Source of the DNA: CAYNND01 sp964528735
GTDB lineage: Bacteria; Patescibacteriota; Minisyncoccia; Phycocordibacterales; UBA2100
Length of the DNA: 64,000 nt
Direction: 5' to 3'
Assembly (NCBI GenBank): GCA_964528735.1
Contig: CAZGUV010000002.1
Coordinates: 19,898-83,897, forward strand
This document shows positions 25,743-33,403 of this stretch, in pieces (the first letter of the stretch is position 1; each line of letters opens with the position of its first letter). A program made the translations under genes and the position numbers. The notes under the pieces are model-generated. The model was not told the origin of the DNA. It was given only the letters and a program-made list of their open reading frames with translations, and did no database searches.

Positions 25743-26987
25743 CTACGCTCTCTGTAAAACAGAAACTTTTTGCTTGCCACGTCTCAACAACGCGAGTCCG
25801 TTATCGTAGAATGTTGCAGAGTCAATCGCGTATGAGGTGTCAGTTATTCGCTCACTATTGTTTATAGATACTGCACCTCCTTCAATAAACTGCCGTGCCT
25901 CACGCTTTGAGCTCGCTAGACCGGTAGAAACAAGGACATCGACAAGCAATTCACCACTTTGAACTCGCGCACACGGCACGTCGCGAACAAATACATCGAC
26001 ATCGGTGATGCTTTGAATGTCACCATCGCCAAAAAGTATCTTCGCGGTGTCTTCTGCAAGCTGAGCTGATGCAGTACCATGAACAATATCTGTTACTGCA
26101 TACGCAAGAGAGCGCTGCGCTGAACGCTCGCCGGGATTTTCTGAGTGCGACATCATGATCTCAGAAATATCATCAAGAGAAATTTCAGTATACAGTTTCA
26201 AGAAGTCCTCAACACTTTCGTCGCCTGTGTTAAACCAAAACTGGTAAAACTGAAATGGGGTGGTTTTTGTTGCATCAAGCCAGACGGCATTTCCTTCGCT
26301 CTTGCCAAATTTTTTGCCCGTTGCCTTATCAATCACGAGTGGAATGGTGAGTGCATAGGTGGTACCACCTTCTTTGCGTCGTATGAGATCTACTCCTGCG
26401 ATAATGTTGCCCCATTGATCAGAGCCACCGATTTGCAGGTCGCAACCATACTCACGATGAAGATGTAGGTAGTCGTATGCCTGGAGTAGCGGGTACGAAA
26501 ACTCTGTATAGGTGATTCCATCAGCGCTCTCCATTCGTGCTGCAATAGCATCTTTCTTCACTAATGAGTTTGCAGTGAAATGCTTTCCTATGTCTCTGAG
26601 AAACTCAATATAGCCGAGCTTACCGAGCCAATCATAGTTGTCCGCAATAGTAAGGTTTGGTACTGCAAGTATGTGTTGTGCCTGAAAACGGATTGATTCT
26701 ACGTTTGCAACAATAGTCTCGCGTGGCAAGAGAGGTCGTTCAACATTTGGTTTCGGGTCTCCAATCATTCCAGTGCCGCCGCCCGCAAGAAAAATGACTT
26801 TGTGCCCTGCCTTTGCAAGTGCTCGTAATAGTAGTACCGCAACTAGATTTCCAACCGTCATCGAATCAGATGATGGGTCGACACCGAGGTACACTGTCCT
26901 TGGCTTACCGTCGAGTATCTCTTCAAGGGTCTCTGATGAGTACTGATGTATGTAGCCTCTGGCCTTGAGTTCTTGTGAAAGTGACAT
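25743..26987 (-). CDS. tyrS: Tyrosyl-tRNA synthetase
   Basis: A class I synthetase of 414 residues with GVDPSSDSMTVGNLVAVLLL (HIGH-equivalent region), GGGTGMIGDP, YDYLHLHREYGCDLQIGGSDQWGNI and KFGKSEGNAVWLD (KMSKS-equivalent KFGKS). The C-terminal S4 RNA-binding domain (SKREARQFIEGGAVSINN) is present. It charges tRNA-Tyr. Start ATG 26987. Confidence 0.94.
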   Translation of the reverse strand: MSLSQELKARGYIHQYSSETLEEILDGKPRTVYLGVDPSSDSMTVGNLVAVLLLRALAKAGHKVIFLAGGGTGMIGDPKPNVERPLLPRETIVANVESIRFQAQHILAVPNLTIADNYDWLGKLGYIEFLRDIGKHFTANSLVKKDAIAARMESADGITYTEFSYPLLQAYDYLHLHREYGCDLQIGGSDQWGNIIAGVDLIRRKEGGTTYALTIPLVIDKATGKKFGKSEGNAVWLDATKTTPFQFYQFWFNTGDESVEDFLKLYTEISLDDISEIMMSHSENPGERSAQRSLAYAVTDIVHGTASAQLAEDTAKILFGDGDIQSITDVDVFVRDVPCARVQSGELLVDVLVSTGLASSKREARQFIEGGAVSINNSERITDTSYAIDSATFYDNGLALLRRGKQKVSVLQRA

Positions 26988-27025
26988 GGTGGATAGTATA
27001 CGGCAGGAATGACCGAAATTAAAGA

Positions 27026-27057
27026 ATGCCGCGAGCGTGTGGGTTCACTCGCGGCAT
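27026..27057 (-). terminator. Terminator
   Basis: A 10-bp perfect stem (ATGCCGCGAG 27026-27035 with CTCGCGGCAT 27048-27057) is followed on the minus strand by TTCTTTAATTT. It lies just after the stop of the small gene at 27066, supporting that gene as a real transcript. Confidence 0.75.
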
Positions 27058-27065
27058 GTCCTCAC

Positions 27066-27320
27066 TTAATGGGTGACTGCCCTCAGTTTGACCACGTCGT
27101 CCGGTACGACACACCTCATGAGCACACTCGCGCATACCCACATTTTCCGGTGTCCACATACTCGAAACGAACGCGGTTCAATCTTTTGGTCAGCGCCCGT
27201 TGGGCGAAGCCACAACACCTCACCAGCCTTGAGTGATAGATGGGTGCGACGACCACGAACAGGACCACGTCCTGAGTACGTCAAATCGCTCCCAAGCACC
27301 ACTTTCATAGAACGCATCAT
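27066..27320 (-). CDS. Small basic hypothetical protein
   Basis: The protein has 84 residues from tandem ATGATG at 27315-27320, preceded by a strong purine-rich Shine-Dalgarno (AGGGGAGAA, complement of about 27323-27331). The composition is strand-rich, e.g. LKAGEVLWLRPTGADQKIEP and FRVCGHRKMWVCASVLM. No family is recognised. A terminator follows the stop, and a hairpin leader with a possible valine-rich leader peptide precedes it, which makes it more credible than length alone would. Confidence 0.5.
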   Translation of the reverse strand: MMRSMKVVLGSDLTYSGRGPVRGRRTHLSLKAGEVLWLRPTGADQKIEPRSFRVCGHRKMWVCASVLMRCVVPDDVVKLRAVTH

Positions 27321-27352
27321 TGGTTCTCCCCTTTTCTGATGACCACCACAAC

Positions 27353-27391
27353 CGGTGGTGAAGAAATGTCATAAACAACTCTTCACCACCG
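27353..27391 (-). repeat. Perfect 12-bp inverted repeat in the leader
   Basis: CGGTGGTGAAGA (27353-27364) pairs exactly with TCTTCACCACCG (27380-27391) around a 15-base loop. It lies between an upstream terminator-like hairpin and the Shine-Dalgarno of the small gene at 27320, in its presumed 5' leader. An alternative pairing uses ACCACCACAACCGGTGGT at 27342-27359. Confidence 0.6.
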
Positions 27392-27401
27392 ACTGCACAA
27401 A

Positions 27402-27427
27402 AAATCCCTGCCGGTCGGCAGGGATTT
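27402..27427 (-). terminator. Terminator or attenuator hairpin
   Basis: A 12-bp stem (AAATCCCTGCCG 27402-27413 with CGGCAGGGATTT 27416-27427) is followed on the minus strand by TTTTTTG. It could end the transcript of the rhodanese/dnaK side, or act as an attenuator for the small gene at 27320, since a short valine-rich frame lies directly upstream. Confidence 0.7.
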
Positions 27428-27454
27428 GGAGTCAATGCGGTCAACAACAAATCA

Positions 27455-27502
27455 CTACCGACAGGTAGGTACGATGACGACCACGACTGATTGCTGTTTC
27501 AT
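27455..27502 (-). CDS. Possible leader peptide, valine-rich
   Basis: A 15-codon frame, MKQQSVVVVIVPTCR then TAG, lies 28 bases before an intrinsic terminator. Six of seven consecutive codons (VVVVIV) specify branched-chain residues, the arrangement of ribosome-mediated attenuators. Its stop codon falls in a CTACC/GGTAG hairpin. No clear Shine-Dalgarno precedes it, but a TTGCAT-16-TACATA promoter candidate does (about 27514-27540). Its reality is unproven. Confidence 0.35.
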   Translation of the reverse strand: MKQQSVVVVIVPTCR

Positions 27503-27571
27503 ATATCTAGTATGTACCATATCCTTTCGTTGATGCAAGGGCTGTCTCAAGAGTGTCAGTACTACGTGTAA

Positions 27572-27811
27572 TTACAGCGACCTCCATGCGCCTCCATTAA
27601 TTGCAATGATGCCATACTCATTCAACATCTGTACCGCACGGCTACTCCTGGCTCCTGAATGACACACTATGATAATGGTGTCTTGAATAAATTGTAGAGC
27701 ATCTAAATGTTTGGAGAGTGTATCGAGTGGTATGTTTTCAGATGCGCTGTGGTGTCCCGTTGCAAACTCTTCTGATGAGCGAACATCAATAATGCGTGCA
27801 CCGTTACTCAA
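27572..27811 (-). CDS. Rhodanese-like domain protein
   Basis: A single rhodanese domain with RIIDVRSSEEFATGH at the start and the active-site loop IVCHSGARSSRA, whose Cys would carry a persulfide. It ends GGAWRSL. The start is unclear: the only usable in-frame codon inside the intergenic space is TTG at 27811 (79 residues), yet domain similarity (AYITKQLLSNGAR) extends upstream into the dnaK 3' end in a different frame. Either initiation is at a rare codon or it is coupled to dnaK. It probably handles sulfur transfer. Confidence 0.65.
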   Translation of the reverse strand: MSNGARIIDVRSSEEFATGHHSASENIPLDTLSKHLDALQFIQDTIIIVCHSGARSSRAVQMLNEYGIIAINGGAWRSL

Positions 27812-27854
27812 TAGTTGCTTAGTGATGTATGCACCATGTGTTGCTTGGGTCGCA

Positions 27855-29711
27855 CTACTGTTGCTGTGGGTTTTGCTGCTCAGCTTCTGGAGGGGTTTGC
27901 GGCTCACCGTTGTTTTTTTGCATTGCTGGGCCGATTTCCTGCATAGCCATACCAAGAGCTTCGGTTGCATTTTTGATAGAGTCCATATCTTCCTTCGACA
28001 ATGCGTCTTTTAGTTCTTGTATCTTTGCTTCAACCTTCTCCTTTACATCGCTTGCAACTTTGTCGGCATGTTCCTTGAGCGACTTTTCGGCTTGATAGAC
28101 TATTTGCTCACCAAAGTTTTTGACTTCAACCATTTCCTTCTTCTTTTTGTCGTCTTCTGCGTGAAGTTCGGCCTCTTTTGTCATGCGTTCGATGTCATCT
28201 TTTGAGAGTCCTGAACTACCTTTGATTTCAATAGACTGCTTTTTACCAGTCGTTTTTTCAACAGCCGACACTTTCAATATACCGTTTGCGTCAATGTCAA
28301 AAGTAACTTCAACTTGTGGTGTTCCGCGTGGTGCTGGAGGGATTCCATCAAGTACGAATCTTCCAAGCGATCTGTTATCTGCCGCCATTTCGCGTTCTCC
28401 CTGTACTACGTTTATCTCGACTGAGGGCTGATTATCAGCTGCTGTTGAGAAAATTTGTGATTTACTCGTCGGTATTGTCGTGTTGCGAGGGATAAGCTTT
28501 GTTGCGATTGAGCCCATTGTCTCGATACCTAGTGAGAGTGGCGTAACGTCCAGCAAGAGAACATCTTTAACGTCGCCTTGGAGGATTCCTGCCTGAATAG
28601 CTGCGCCAACAGCAACAACTTCGTCAGGATTTACGTTTTTGTTCGGCTCTTTTCCAAAGTATGCCTTTACTGCTTCAACAATAGCTGGCATGCGAGTTTG
28701 TCCACCCACAAGAATGACTTGCTGTATGTCTCCGACCTTGAACGGAGATGCATCAAGTGTTTCCTTGGTGATTTTCATTGATTGCGCAATGTAATCGGAT
28801 GCAAGCTCTTCGAGTTTCGCTCGTGAGAGCTTCATGAGAAGGTGTTGAGGGCCATCTGCTGTTGATGTGATGAATGGTATGTTGATCTCTGCTTCAACAG
28901 TCGTAGAAAGTTCTATCTTTGCCTTTTCTGCCGCTTCGTCGATTCTCTGTAGTGCAAGTGCGTCCTTGCCAACATCAATACCTGACATCTTCTTAAACTC
29001 GTCGACAATGTAACGGATAATTTTCTGATCGATGTCTCGTCCACCCATGTGAGAATCACCTCCAGTTGAGCGTACTTCAATCACACCATCACTTACTTCA
29101 AGTACTGAGACATCAAACGTTCCTCCACCAAAGTCGTATACAACGACCTTCTCCTCATTCTTAGAGCCAAAGCCGTATGCGAGTGCCGCAGCGGTAGGTT
29201 CGTTTATGATTCGCTTTACATCAAGTCCTGCGATTGCTCCTGCATCCTTAGTTGCCTTTCTCTGGTCATCGTTGAAGTATGCGGGGACAGTAATCACTGC
29301 CTCGGTGATTGTCTCACCAAGCTTCGCTTCAGCATCGGCCTTGAGTTTTGCGAGGACCATTGCTGAAATTTCCTCTGGTCGGTACTCTTTATCTCCGATA
29401 ACGGCGATAACGCCACCATCTTTTCCAGCCTTGAGTGTGTATGGGACTGTACTCAAATCCTTCTGAACTTCTGGATCAGAAAACTTGTGTCCAATATAGC
29501 GCTTTATACCGTATATTGTGTTTTTTGGATTTGTGACTGACTGTCTCTTTGCGATGACACCGACTAGCCGGTCGCCATTTTTTGAAATACCAACGACAGA
29601 AGGTGTAGTCCGTGCTCCTTCAATGTTTTCTAATATAGTCGGCTGCCCTGCTTGGATGATAGCCATAGCAGAGTTTGTTGTACCGAGGTCGATTCCAAGT
29701 ATTTTTGACAT
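27855..29711 (-). CDS. dnaK: Chaperone protein DnaK (Hsp70)
   Basis: A 618-residue Hsp70 with the nucleotide-binding blocks GIDLGTTNSAMAI, NEPTAAALAYGFG, VYDFGGGTFDVSVLEV and VILVGGQTRMPAIVEAV, the linker DVLLLDVTPLSLGIET and a substrate-binding domain ending in a Gln/Pro-rich tail. It folds and protects proteins with DnaJ and GrpE, both in this window but unlinked. An inverted repeat overlapping the likely -35 region lies 25-40 bases upstream. Confidence 0.96.
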   Translation of the reverse strand: MSKILGIDLGTTNSAMAIIQAGQPTILENIEGARTTPSVVGISKNGDRLVGVIAKRQSVTNPKNTIYGIKRYIGHKFSDPEVQKDLSTVPYTLKAGKDGGVIAVIGDKEYRPEEISAMVLAKLKADAEAKLGETITEAVITVPAYFNDDQRKATKDAGAIAGLDVKRIINEPTAAALAYGFGSKNEEKVVVYDFGGGTFDVSVLEVSDGVIEVRSTGGDSHMGGRDIDQKIIRYIVDEFKKMSGIDVGKDALALQRIDEAAEKAKIELSTTVEAEINIPFITSTADGPQHLLMKLSRAKLEELASDYIAQSMKITKETLDASPFKVGDIQQVILVGGQTRMPAIVEAVKAYFGKEPNKNVNPDEVVAVGAAIQAGILQGDVKDVLLLDVTPLSLGIETMGSIATKLIPRNTTIPTSKSQIFSTAADNQPSVEINVVQGEREMAADNRSLGRFVLDGIPPAPRGTPQVEVTFDIDANGILKVSAVEKTTGKKQSIEIKGSSGLSKDDIERMTKEAELHAEDDKKKKEMVEVKNFGEQIVYQAEKSLKEHADKVASDVKEKVEAKIQELKDALSKEDMDSIKNATEALGMAMQEIGPAMQKNNGEPQTPPEAEQQNPQQQ

Positions 29712-29735
29712 AATACAATGTTAGAAATATGTAAG

Positions 29736-29750
29736 TGTTCGTAGTGAACA
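29736..29750. promoter_or_regulatory. Inverted repeat upstream of dnaK, possible operator
   Basis: TGTTC-GTAGT-GAACA is a perfect 5-bp inverted repeat with a 5-base spacer. On the minus strand it overlaps a TTGTTC -35 candidate that is followed 16 bases later by TATTTC, upstream of the dnaK ATG at 29711. No CIRCE element (TTAGCACTC-N9-GAGTGCTAA) is present, so another heat-shock control may apply. Confidence 0.4.
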
Positions 29751-29761
29751 AAGGTATATTA

Positions 29762-29807
29762 AAACGCTCCAGTAAATTATGCAAGTGGATAAATTACTGG
29801 AGCGTTT
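29762..29807 (-). terminator. Terminator-like long hairpin
   Basis: A 14-bp perfect stem (AAACGCTCCAGTAA 29762-29775 with TTACTGGAGCGTTT 29794-29807) has an 18-base loop and is followed on the minus strand by TTTAATAT. It lies six bases after the stop of the membrane gene ending at 29814 and upstream of dnaK, so it should separate the two transcripts. Confidence 0.65.
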
Positions 29808-29813
29808 ACTGGG

Positions 29814-30665
29814 TCACGCTCTGTACATAATGCTTCTTTTTGACTTACCAGCGCCCGTCGTGAGCATAAATGAGTCCCGATACCTGTCGTGCATGCGAGT
29901 AAAGAAATCCTCGTTTGAAGTGAACAGGTCCATAACATTGTGCTCAAACTCAAGGTCGTTTCCTTCAGAAAATGGATCATACGCTTCCCGTTCGTTGGTA
30001 TCCATCGCTGCGCTTGAGAACAGATAACCAGTGTTACTTGCAGTTTTAAATTGCTGAACGACTTGCGGGTCAGATTTTAATGCTGTGCGCATCGCTGAAG
30101 TTGAGTTTAGATGAAAATCAACATACTCATTTTGAATAAGGCCAGACATGACTGAAAAATCTTTGCTTGTGTATTCTCGGGGTGCGACTTGCTCACTCAC
30201 TATCCAAAAGAGTCTGACAGAGCCCGTTGTCTCCATCGCCTTCTCGAAAAATGCAGGATCACTAAAAAGCATATACCGGATATGGTCTGCGTAGCGCCTT
30301 TGTAGATACCCCCAGATGATGAGTGTACAGAAAAAGCCAGCCAATGCAGAGTTAATTACGAAAGAGAAAATATTTGCGTGAGCTTGTGTGATTGAGTAGG
30401 TTGCAAATGCAATGTACGCAATACAGACAATGACAACCGTACCTAAGATACAGTCAATGAGCAGATGCCCTTGTATATGTGCTTCGACAGTGCGACGTAC
30501 CATTGCCGTATAGTCACTCGTAGCTTTGAGTCGCCTGAAGGCGATTGATAGTGGTGCAATTGCAAAGGTAGGTCGCATTTCTATGTCCGCCATAATCTTC
30601 CCTTCCATGACGAGCGACTTGTACGTGGCCTGATGATGACGAGCTACATCAAGTTCGTTATCCAT
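29814..30665 (-). CDS. Two-helix membrane protein with large soluble domain
   Basis: The protein has 283 residues. Two adjacent transmembrane helices (about 68-95 and 100-125) follow a 65-residue N-terminal cytoplasmic part, and the C-terminal 150 residues are polar with alternating strand and helix. No family is recognised. Three bases separate it from the 61-residue membrane gene upstream, which in turn follows the PaaX-like regulator, giving a three-gene operon ended by the long hairpin. Confidence 0.6.
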   Translation of the reverse strand: MDNELDVARHHQATYKSLVMEGKIMADIEMRPTFAIAPLSIAFRRLKATSDYTAMVRRTVEAHIQGHLLIDCILGTVVIVCIAYIAFATYSITQAHANIFSFVINSALAGFFCTLIIWGYLQRRYADHIRYMLFSDPAFFEKAMETTGSVRLFWIVSEQVAPREYTSKDFSVMSGLIQNEYVDFHLNSTSAMRTALKSDPQVVQQFKTASNTGYLFSSAAMDTNEREAYDPFSEGNDLEFEHNVMDLFTSNEDFFTRMHDRYRDSFMLTTGAGKSKRSIMYRA

Positions 30666-30667
30666 GA

Positions 30668-30853
30668 CTACTTCTGTCTACGTCTAAGAAATGCAACAAA
30701 CAATAGTGCGATTATTGAAAGAAGAAAGATTATGCCTGCAATACCCGCAAAATCTGCACTTGTATCTACCCAACGAGACAGTGCAGCACACACAAGTATG
30801 AGCGCGCCTGCGCCTACAGCAATCTGTACAAATAGTTTTAAATACGAATGCAT
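30668..30853 (-). CDS. Small two-helix membrane protein
   Basis: The 61-residue protein has two hydrophobic segments (LFVQIAVGAGALILVCAAL and FAGIAGIIFLLSIIALLFVAF) and a basic C-terminus RRRQK. Its ATG begins one base after the stop of the PaaX-like gene, and its stop is two bases before the next start, so it is embedded in an operon. Function unknown. Confidence 0.55.
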   Translation of the reverse strand: MHSYLKLFVQIAVGAGALILVCAALSRWVDTSADFAGIAGIIFLLSIIALLFVAFLRRRQK

Positions 30854-30854
30854 A

Positions 30855-31445
30855 CTAGTTCAATGAAAATGCAGTTATGTATTCGTCGGCATTATCAATA
30901 TCGATTGCAACAAGATAGCGGACATACTGACGTGCGTCGAAAAAGTCACAGATGGAAGATACTTCCTCAGTACACTCAAATGGGTATATATACACTGACC
31001 TCTGGTATGGGCGAAACCCAATATCCTCGAGTTTCTGCCTGAATGAATTCCGTGTGGTGGTCATCTCCTTAGGGAAATCAAACATGACCATTCTCCACTT
31101 CTTATCCCATCGCTTCGGCGCAGAAACTGACAAATCCCAGATTGCAACCTCAGCAAGTTTCACCTTGCCCTCTTCTGTGAGCAATATATAGTACTCGTCA
31201 CCCTTTTCTTTGATTGCGATTCGATTTTGTTCCTCAAGATACTTAATTGCTTTCCATATTCGGTTACGTTCAAATCTATCCTGTGGTTTGAAATAGCTAA
31301 TAACCTGTAGTGCGTTTGTTTCCGCATGTGACGAGTCGAATTCTGACTCAACAAGTTGCAAAATTGATTGTGCGAGTGACCCACGTTCGGGTTTGCCTGG
31401 TTGTCCAGGTATAGGTGCAGGAGTCATCTTTTTACCCTTCTTCAT
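30855..31445 (-). CDS. PaaX-like regulator with Cas2-like domain
   Basis: The 196-residue protein has an N-terminal winged-helix region (about 25-100: LQVISYFKPQDRFERNRIWKAIKYLEEQN ending in ILLTEEGK) and a C-terminal ferredoxin-like domain (115-190) starting KKWRMVMFDFPKE with Asp123 and continuing LEDIGFRPYQRSVYIYPF. This is the PaaX middle domain, which shares the Cas2 fold. No CRISPR array or other cas gene is near, so it is read as a transcription factor. It probably regulates itself and the two membrane genes that follow. Confidence 0.7.
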   Translation of the reverse strand: MKKGKKMTPAPIPGQPGKPERGSLAQSILQLVESEFDSSHAETNALQVISYFKPQDRFERNRIWKAIKYLEEQNRIAIKEKGDEYYILLTEEGKVKLAEVAIWDLSVSAPKRWDKKWRMVMFDFPKEMTTTRNSFRQKLEDIGFRPYQRSVYIYPFECTEEVSSICDFFDARQYVRYLVAIDIDNADEYITAFSLN

Positions 31446-31542
31446 CTCACAAGACTAGCATTACCCCTTGTCCTAATCAAACAGCTGTCGCTATACACAG
31501 CCACTCAATGCGATTTCCGTACAAGATGCTACATTGAGATGT

Positions 31543-32013
31543 ATGAAGTCTGCCCACAAGGGTTTTACACTCATTGAACTTCTTGTGGTCATTGCAATCA
31601 TAGGAGTCCTTTCTGCGGTCGTGCTTGCATCAATGAATGCAAGCCGAGGAAAGGCACGCTACGCGCGGATTGTTGAGGATATGAAAAGTATTGAGATTGC
31701 AGTCAGAATGGCTCATGATGCAGACAAACAGTATCCTGATGATGTATCGTGGGATATCCTTCCTCCAGAAATGGCCCCGTTTCTCAAACGCTGGCCGAAA
31801 CCACCATGCACAGATTGGACGTATGACTATGAGAATTGGTCAGATGGAAGAATCTATATTACCGCACGAAACGATGCAAATAACGATGTTCTGTACCTTT
31901 GTGTCGAAGATGAAAGTGAGGATTGCCCTAATACCGCTACTGCACCAAGTTCAGGTGCAATAAATATTATTACAGACTGGCCAGTGAAGTCTGTGATGTG
32001 CACTGAGACGTAA
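31543..32013 (+). CDS. Type IV pilin or pseudopilin
   Basis: The 156-residue prepilin has a short basic leader (MKSAHK), a class III cleavage site G|FTLIELL with Glu at +5, and a long hydrophobic helix (VVIAIIGVLSAVVLASM). The C-terminal globular part has two paired Cys regions. An upstream TTG at 31534 is a weaker start. The prepilin peptidase and assembly ATPase are not in this window. It is a lone plus-strand gene divergent from the PaaX-like gene. Confidence 0.85.
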   Translation: MKSAHKGFTLIELLVVIAIIGVLSAVVLASMNASRGKARYARIVEDMKSIEIAVRMAHDADKQYPDDVSWDILPPEMAPFLKRWPKPPCTDWTYDYENWSDGRIYITARNDANNDVLYLCVEDESEDCPNTATAPSSGAINIITDWPVKSVMCTET

Positions 32014-32019
32014 GTGTAC

Positions 32020-32568
32020 CTATTCAGCTATCTCTACACGAGCGGGGCGTATCACTCTTCCGTTCAGTTCGTAGCCTGATCTGAGCACCTTGGTGACGCG
32101 GCCAGAGTCTGTACCTTCTACCTTTGATTGGCTTGCAATATCGTACCTAAGTGGATTACTCTCGTCATTCACCATACCAAATTGCTTTATCCCGTTATCT
32201 TCAAGCACTTTTTTAAACTGTGTGTGGATGTATTCAATACCAATACGCCAATTAGAGTCAACCTTCTCCCAGGCCGAACCATTAAACGCTGCATCGAATG
32301 CATCAAGCACAGGAAGTAGATCCTCGATAAGGCGCTCTTTGACGAGGTCTGAAATTCTCGATTTTTCTTCAGCAAATGACCTGTCTCTGTTCACAACATC
32401 AGCCTTCATTCTTTGAAGAGCATCCAGATACTCCTGTTTTTCAGTCTCAGCGCGTTTCAGTCGTACACGTAACTTCTTCAGGGTCTCTGCAGGTGTCTCT
32501 TCATCAAAAACAACATCGATATCATCCTGGTTGCTTGTTTCGTTATCATTCATCTGCGTAGTATACAT
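32020..32568 (-). CDS. grpE: Nucleotide exchange factor GrpE
   Basis: The 182-residue GrpE has a long N-terminal coiled coil (TLKKLRVRLKRAETEKQEYLDALQRMKADVVN) and the C-terminal beta domain (EDNGIKQFG, VTKVLRSGYELNGRVIRPARVEIAE). It dimerises and releases ADP from DnaK. ATG at 32568 and ATG at 32553 are both possible starts. It converges with the pilin gene, six bases apart. Confidence 0.92.
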   Translation of the reverse strand: MYTTQMNDNETSNQDDIDVVFDEETPAETLKKLRVRLKRAETEKQEYLDALQRMKADVVNRDRSFAEEKSRISDLVKERLIEDLLPVLDAFDAAFNGSAWEKVDSNWRIGIEYIHTQFKKVLEDNGIKQFGMVNDESNPLRYDIASQSKVEGTDSGRVTKVLRSGYELNGRVIRPARVEIAE

Positions 32569-32615
32569 ATTTTTATTGATAAGAAAACTGAATGTTCTAT
32601 GGAAGTCCGCGCAAG

Positions 32616-32640
32616 AAAAAAGCCCCCGAAAGGGCTTTTT
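32616..32640. terminator. Bidirectional terminator
   Basis: AAAAAGCCC (32616-32624) pairs with GGGCTTTTT (32632-32640). It closes the ribosomal operon, whose last gene rpsI has its stop at 32642 on the minus strand. Confidence 0.85.
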
Positions 32641-32641
32641 A

Positions 32642-33031
32642 TTATCGCTTTGACCACTGTGGTGATCGGCGAGCTTTCTTGAGACCGAATTTCTTTCGTT
32701 CGACTGCGCGTGAATCGCGAGTGAGAAAGCCCTTCTTCTTCAAGTCACCTCGAAGAGAGACGTCCATCTTCAATAGCGCGCGCGCAACCCCAAGGCGTAT
32801 CGCCTCAGCTTGTGCAGATGCTCCGCCGCCCTTTGTGAGTGCCGTAATATCAAGTGTGTGCCCCTCAGCTGATGCGAGAGCATTCATTTGCTGAACAGCT
32901 GTCTTGAAATACTCATCAAACTTTCTGTCGTTAACAGTAAGTGTTGTCTTCTTTCCTGCTGGAGTTATACGTACTCGAGCTGTTGCTGTCTTTCGTCTGC
33001 CGATGCCTTCAAAATATTTCTCTTTTGTCAT
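32642..33031 (-). CDS. rpsI: 30S ribosomal protein uS9
   Basis: The 129-residue protein has the uS9 pattern GIGRRKTATARVRI at the N-terminus, TKGGGASAQAEAIRLGVARAL in the middle and the RKKFGLKKARRSPQWSKR tail that reaches the P-site tRNA. Last gene of the rpsM-rpsI ribosomal run. Confidence 0.96.
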   Translation of the reverse strand: MTKEKYFEGIGRRKTATARVRITPAGKKTTLTVNDRKFDEYFKTAVQQMNALASAEGHTLDITALTKGGGASAQAEAIRLGVARALLKMDVSLRGDLKKKGFLTRDSRAVERKKFGLKKARRSPQWSKR

Positions 33032-33039
33032 AGTACGTA

Positions 33040-33402
33040 TTACTTCTTAATAATAAGATTCTTCATTCGCTTCGTTCGGAGAGTGTTTCGTGGAAGCATT
33101 CGTGATACTGCTGTTCGGAGCACCTCATCATGACCGAATTTCTCGATGACTCGTCTCATAGACACATGTCGGAGTCCTCCTGGGTACCCTGAGTACTTCA
33201 CATATTGCTTTGTACCTTCGCGTGCGTCTGGTATATCAAGCTGAGTAACGTTTTCAATGGTAACAGTGACTGGTGCTACAACTCGCTTCTCTGCGTCAAC
33301 ACGATCCTTACCAAGAAGAAGTGATGCAATCTTACTCGCAGCACGTCCGAGTCGCATTCCCTTTACGTCTATGACGTGATTCGTTTTGTCTTGTGTTTTC
33401 AT
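33040..33402 (-). CDS. rplM: 50S ribosomal protein uL13
   Basis: The protein has 120 residues from ATG 33402 (MKTQDKTN...). VIDVKGMRLGRAASKIASLLLGKD and YSGYPGGLRHVSMRRV plus the AVSRMLPRNTLRTK block are diagnostic. It is slightly shorter than the usual 140-145, with a trimmed C-terminus. Gene order rplM-rpsI is the usual pair. Confidence 0.95.
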   Translation of the reverse strand: MKTQDKTNHVIDVKGMRLGRAASKIASLLLGKDRVDAEKRVVAPVTVTIENVTQLDIPDAREGTKQYVKYSGYPGGLRHVSMRRVIEKFGHDEVLRTAVSRMLPRNTLRTKRMKNLIIKK

Positions 33403-33403
33403 A

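Noticed and set aside
27220..27450. 76-codon frame on the minus strand across the hairpins
   Set aside because: It runs through two perfect hairpins and overlaps the better-supported small gene in another frame.
29712..29813. CIRCE heat-shock operator upstream of dnaK
   Set aside because: No TTAGCACTC-N9-GAGTGCTAA match even with mismatches; only the shorter TGTTC-N5-GAACA repeat is seen.
30855..31445. Cas2 and a CRISPR locus
   Set aside because: Only the Cas2-like fold of a PaaX-type protein is present; there are no direct repeats with spacers and no cas1.
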